Assembly: GCF_014697625.1 (NCBI RefSeq)
Contig: NZ_JACJSG010000004.1
Location: 162,707 to 226,706, forward strand
Direction: 5' to 3'
Source: Anabaena azotica FACHB-119
GTDB taxonomy: Bacteria > Cyanobacteriota > Cyanobacteriia > Cyanobacteriales > Nostocaceae
Length of the DNA: 64,000 bases
Shown: positions 63,293-64,000 of the stretch, in pieces
Layout of the letters: the number at the start of each line of letters is the position of its first letter
Numbering within the stretch: position 1 is the first letter of the stretch
Program-made: the position numbers and the translations under genes
The notes under the pieces: generated by a model
Seen by the model: only the letters and a program-made list of their open reading frames with translations
Databases searched by the model: none
Told to the model about the DNA's origin: nothing

Positions 63293-63865
63293 CTATTTTG
63301 CTTCATAGTGTCTTAACAATAAGTGTAAAAACTCAGCCGCAGTTAGACGAATATTTGAGGTAGTGTTTTCTACAGATGAATCAACTTGCCACCCTTGTAC
63401 TGTTTGGGGCGATCGCCACATAGTTAAATGTTCAACTGGTGGTTGTGCGTAAAAGTTATTTTGCCCACTTCCTAGTAATAATGAACTCCAGTGCGTGAAA
63501 AAGTCATGACTCAGCCGATGGATAGGAAAGTTCCCCCATAGTGGTACTCCCCACCCATCTATAGCAACAAATGCTTTGACTTGACCTCCCTCATGTTGCC
63601 ATTGCCATGCAGCTGCGATCGCTCCTACTACGCCTGCACTAAAGCTAATAAATATAACTGGCGATGCTCGTTTATTACTCAGGCGATCGCGCATAAACTG
63701 CAATACATAAGTTGCTGATAATGGCAATACCCCTTGAGTGGGAACCACAAGTATATTTAGCTGATTGTAACCGATTGCGCTATCAGAGACTGTACTTAAC
63801 AACTCTGATATAAAGCTTTCAGTTAGTTCCAAGTCATGAATTCCAGGGCAAAGAATAATAATCAT
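63293..63865 (-). CDS. alpha/beta hydrolase-like protein
   Basis: A 190-residue protein with an alpha/beta-hydrolase outline: IIILCPGIHD at the start (oxyanion strand), the nucleophile elbow VIFISFSAGVVGA (GxSxG-like with F-S-F-S-A-G) near residue 95, and a late HLTMW that could supply the catalytic His. It is short for the fold and may lack part of the cap. Substrate unknown. Confidence 0.65.
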   Translation of the reverse strand: MIIILCPGIHDLELTESFISELLSTVSDSAIGYNQLNILVVPTQGVLPLSATYVLQFMRDRLSNKRASPVIFISFSAGVVGAIAAAWQWQHEGGQVKAFVAIDGWGVPLWGNFPIHRLSHDFFTHWSSLLLGSGQNNFYAQPPVEHLTMWRSPQTVQGWQVDSSVENTTSNIRLTAAEFLHLLLRHYEAK

Positions 63866-63878
63866 TAGTCATTAGTCA

Positions 63879-64000
63879 ACAGTCCATAGTCCATAGTCAA
63901 CAGTCCATAGTCAACAGTCCATAGTCAACAGTCCATAGTCAACAGTCCATAGTCAACAGTCCATAGTCAACAGTCCATAGTCAACAGTCCATAGTCAACA
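63879..64000. repeat. 14-nt tandem array (CAGTCCATAGTCAA), runs off the window
   Basis: About eight to nine near-perfect units of CAGTCCATAGTCAA, continuing to the end of the window. Such units are double heptads, typical of heterocystous cyanobacteria. Confidence 0.92.

Overview
The window comes from a filamentous, heterocyst-forming cyanobacterium of the Nostoc/Anabaena/Trichormus type. The evidence is a nifB-fdxN-nifS-nifU-nifH operon, an rbcL-rbcX-rbcS operon, a HetZ-family protein, frequent GCGATCGC (HIP1) octamers, and many 7-nt tandem repeats (STRR type) between genes. No tRNA, rRNA or CRISPR array was seen.

Positions 1 to about 14,719 look like foreign DNA inserted into nifH. NifH reads normally for about 48 codons (14,862 leftwards) through the P-loop and GCDPKADS, then changes abruptly to unrelated sequence. 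The rest of nifH is not in the window, so it should lie to the left. This is the signature of a heterocyst-type programmed excision element, as known for nifD, fdxN and hupL. At least 14.7 kb is visible. No recombinase gene is present in this part. The cargo is plasmid- or phage-like: RNase H, a C5 cytosine methyltransferase, two DUF4326 proteins, two SLOG-fold proteins, a 2OG-Fe(II) oxygenase-like protein, an M15-peptidase-like protein, a DUF5131 (Gp37/Gp68) protein, two thermonuclease-like proteins and many small unknowns. The most striking feature is a dispersed motif, GCTGTCGCTT, upstream of 14 cargo genes on both strands. In nine of them it sits 28-31 nt before the start codon, usually directly after a terminator-like hairpin. 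It looks like a dedicated expression signal for the element.

From 14.6 to 19.3 kb (minus strand) lies the nif operon. Three direct repeats at an exact 22-bp period lie about 420 bp upstream of nifB. From 20.7 to 26.8 kb are an amino-acid permease, a lipoprotein-like methyltransferase, an alkaline/neutral invertase, panB and a propeller protein. From 27.7 to 30.0 kb is the Rubisco operon, with a possible NtcA site. From 30.1 to 34.3 kb are pstS-pstC-pstA-pstB on the minus strand, with a Pho-box-like triple repeat upstream of pstS.

From 34.7 to 46.8 kb are bioY, lspA, an oligopeptide-type permease, apt, the DUF3038/DUF4335 pair, a class A penicillin-binding protein with an N-terminal FHA domain, a Pro/Thr-rich secreted protein and a CHASE2-Ser/Thr kinase. 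From 47.5 to 53.2 kb are a histidine kinase, a NarL-type regulator, a pseudokinase fused to a PstS-like domain, a zinc-ribbon/FHA protein and a DUF928 protein. Together with the FHA-PBP and CHASE2 kinase this is a dense signalling neighbourhood.

From 53.3 to 64 kb are a MerR regulator with a typical operator, a short-chain dehydrogenase gene broken by an IS200/IS605-like remnant, a YbhN-type membrane protein, two paralogous lipoproteins, larC, a Sua5/YrdC protein, a HetZ-family protein, an MFS transporter and an alpha/beta hydrolase-like protein.
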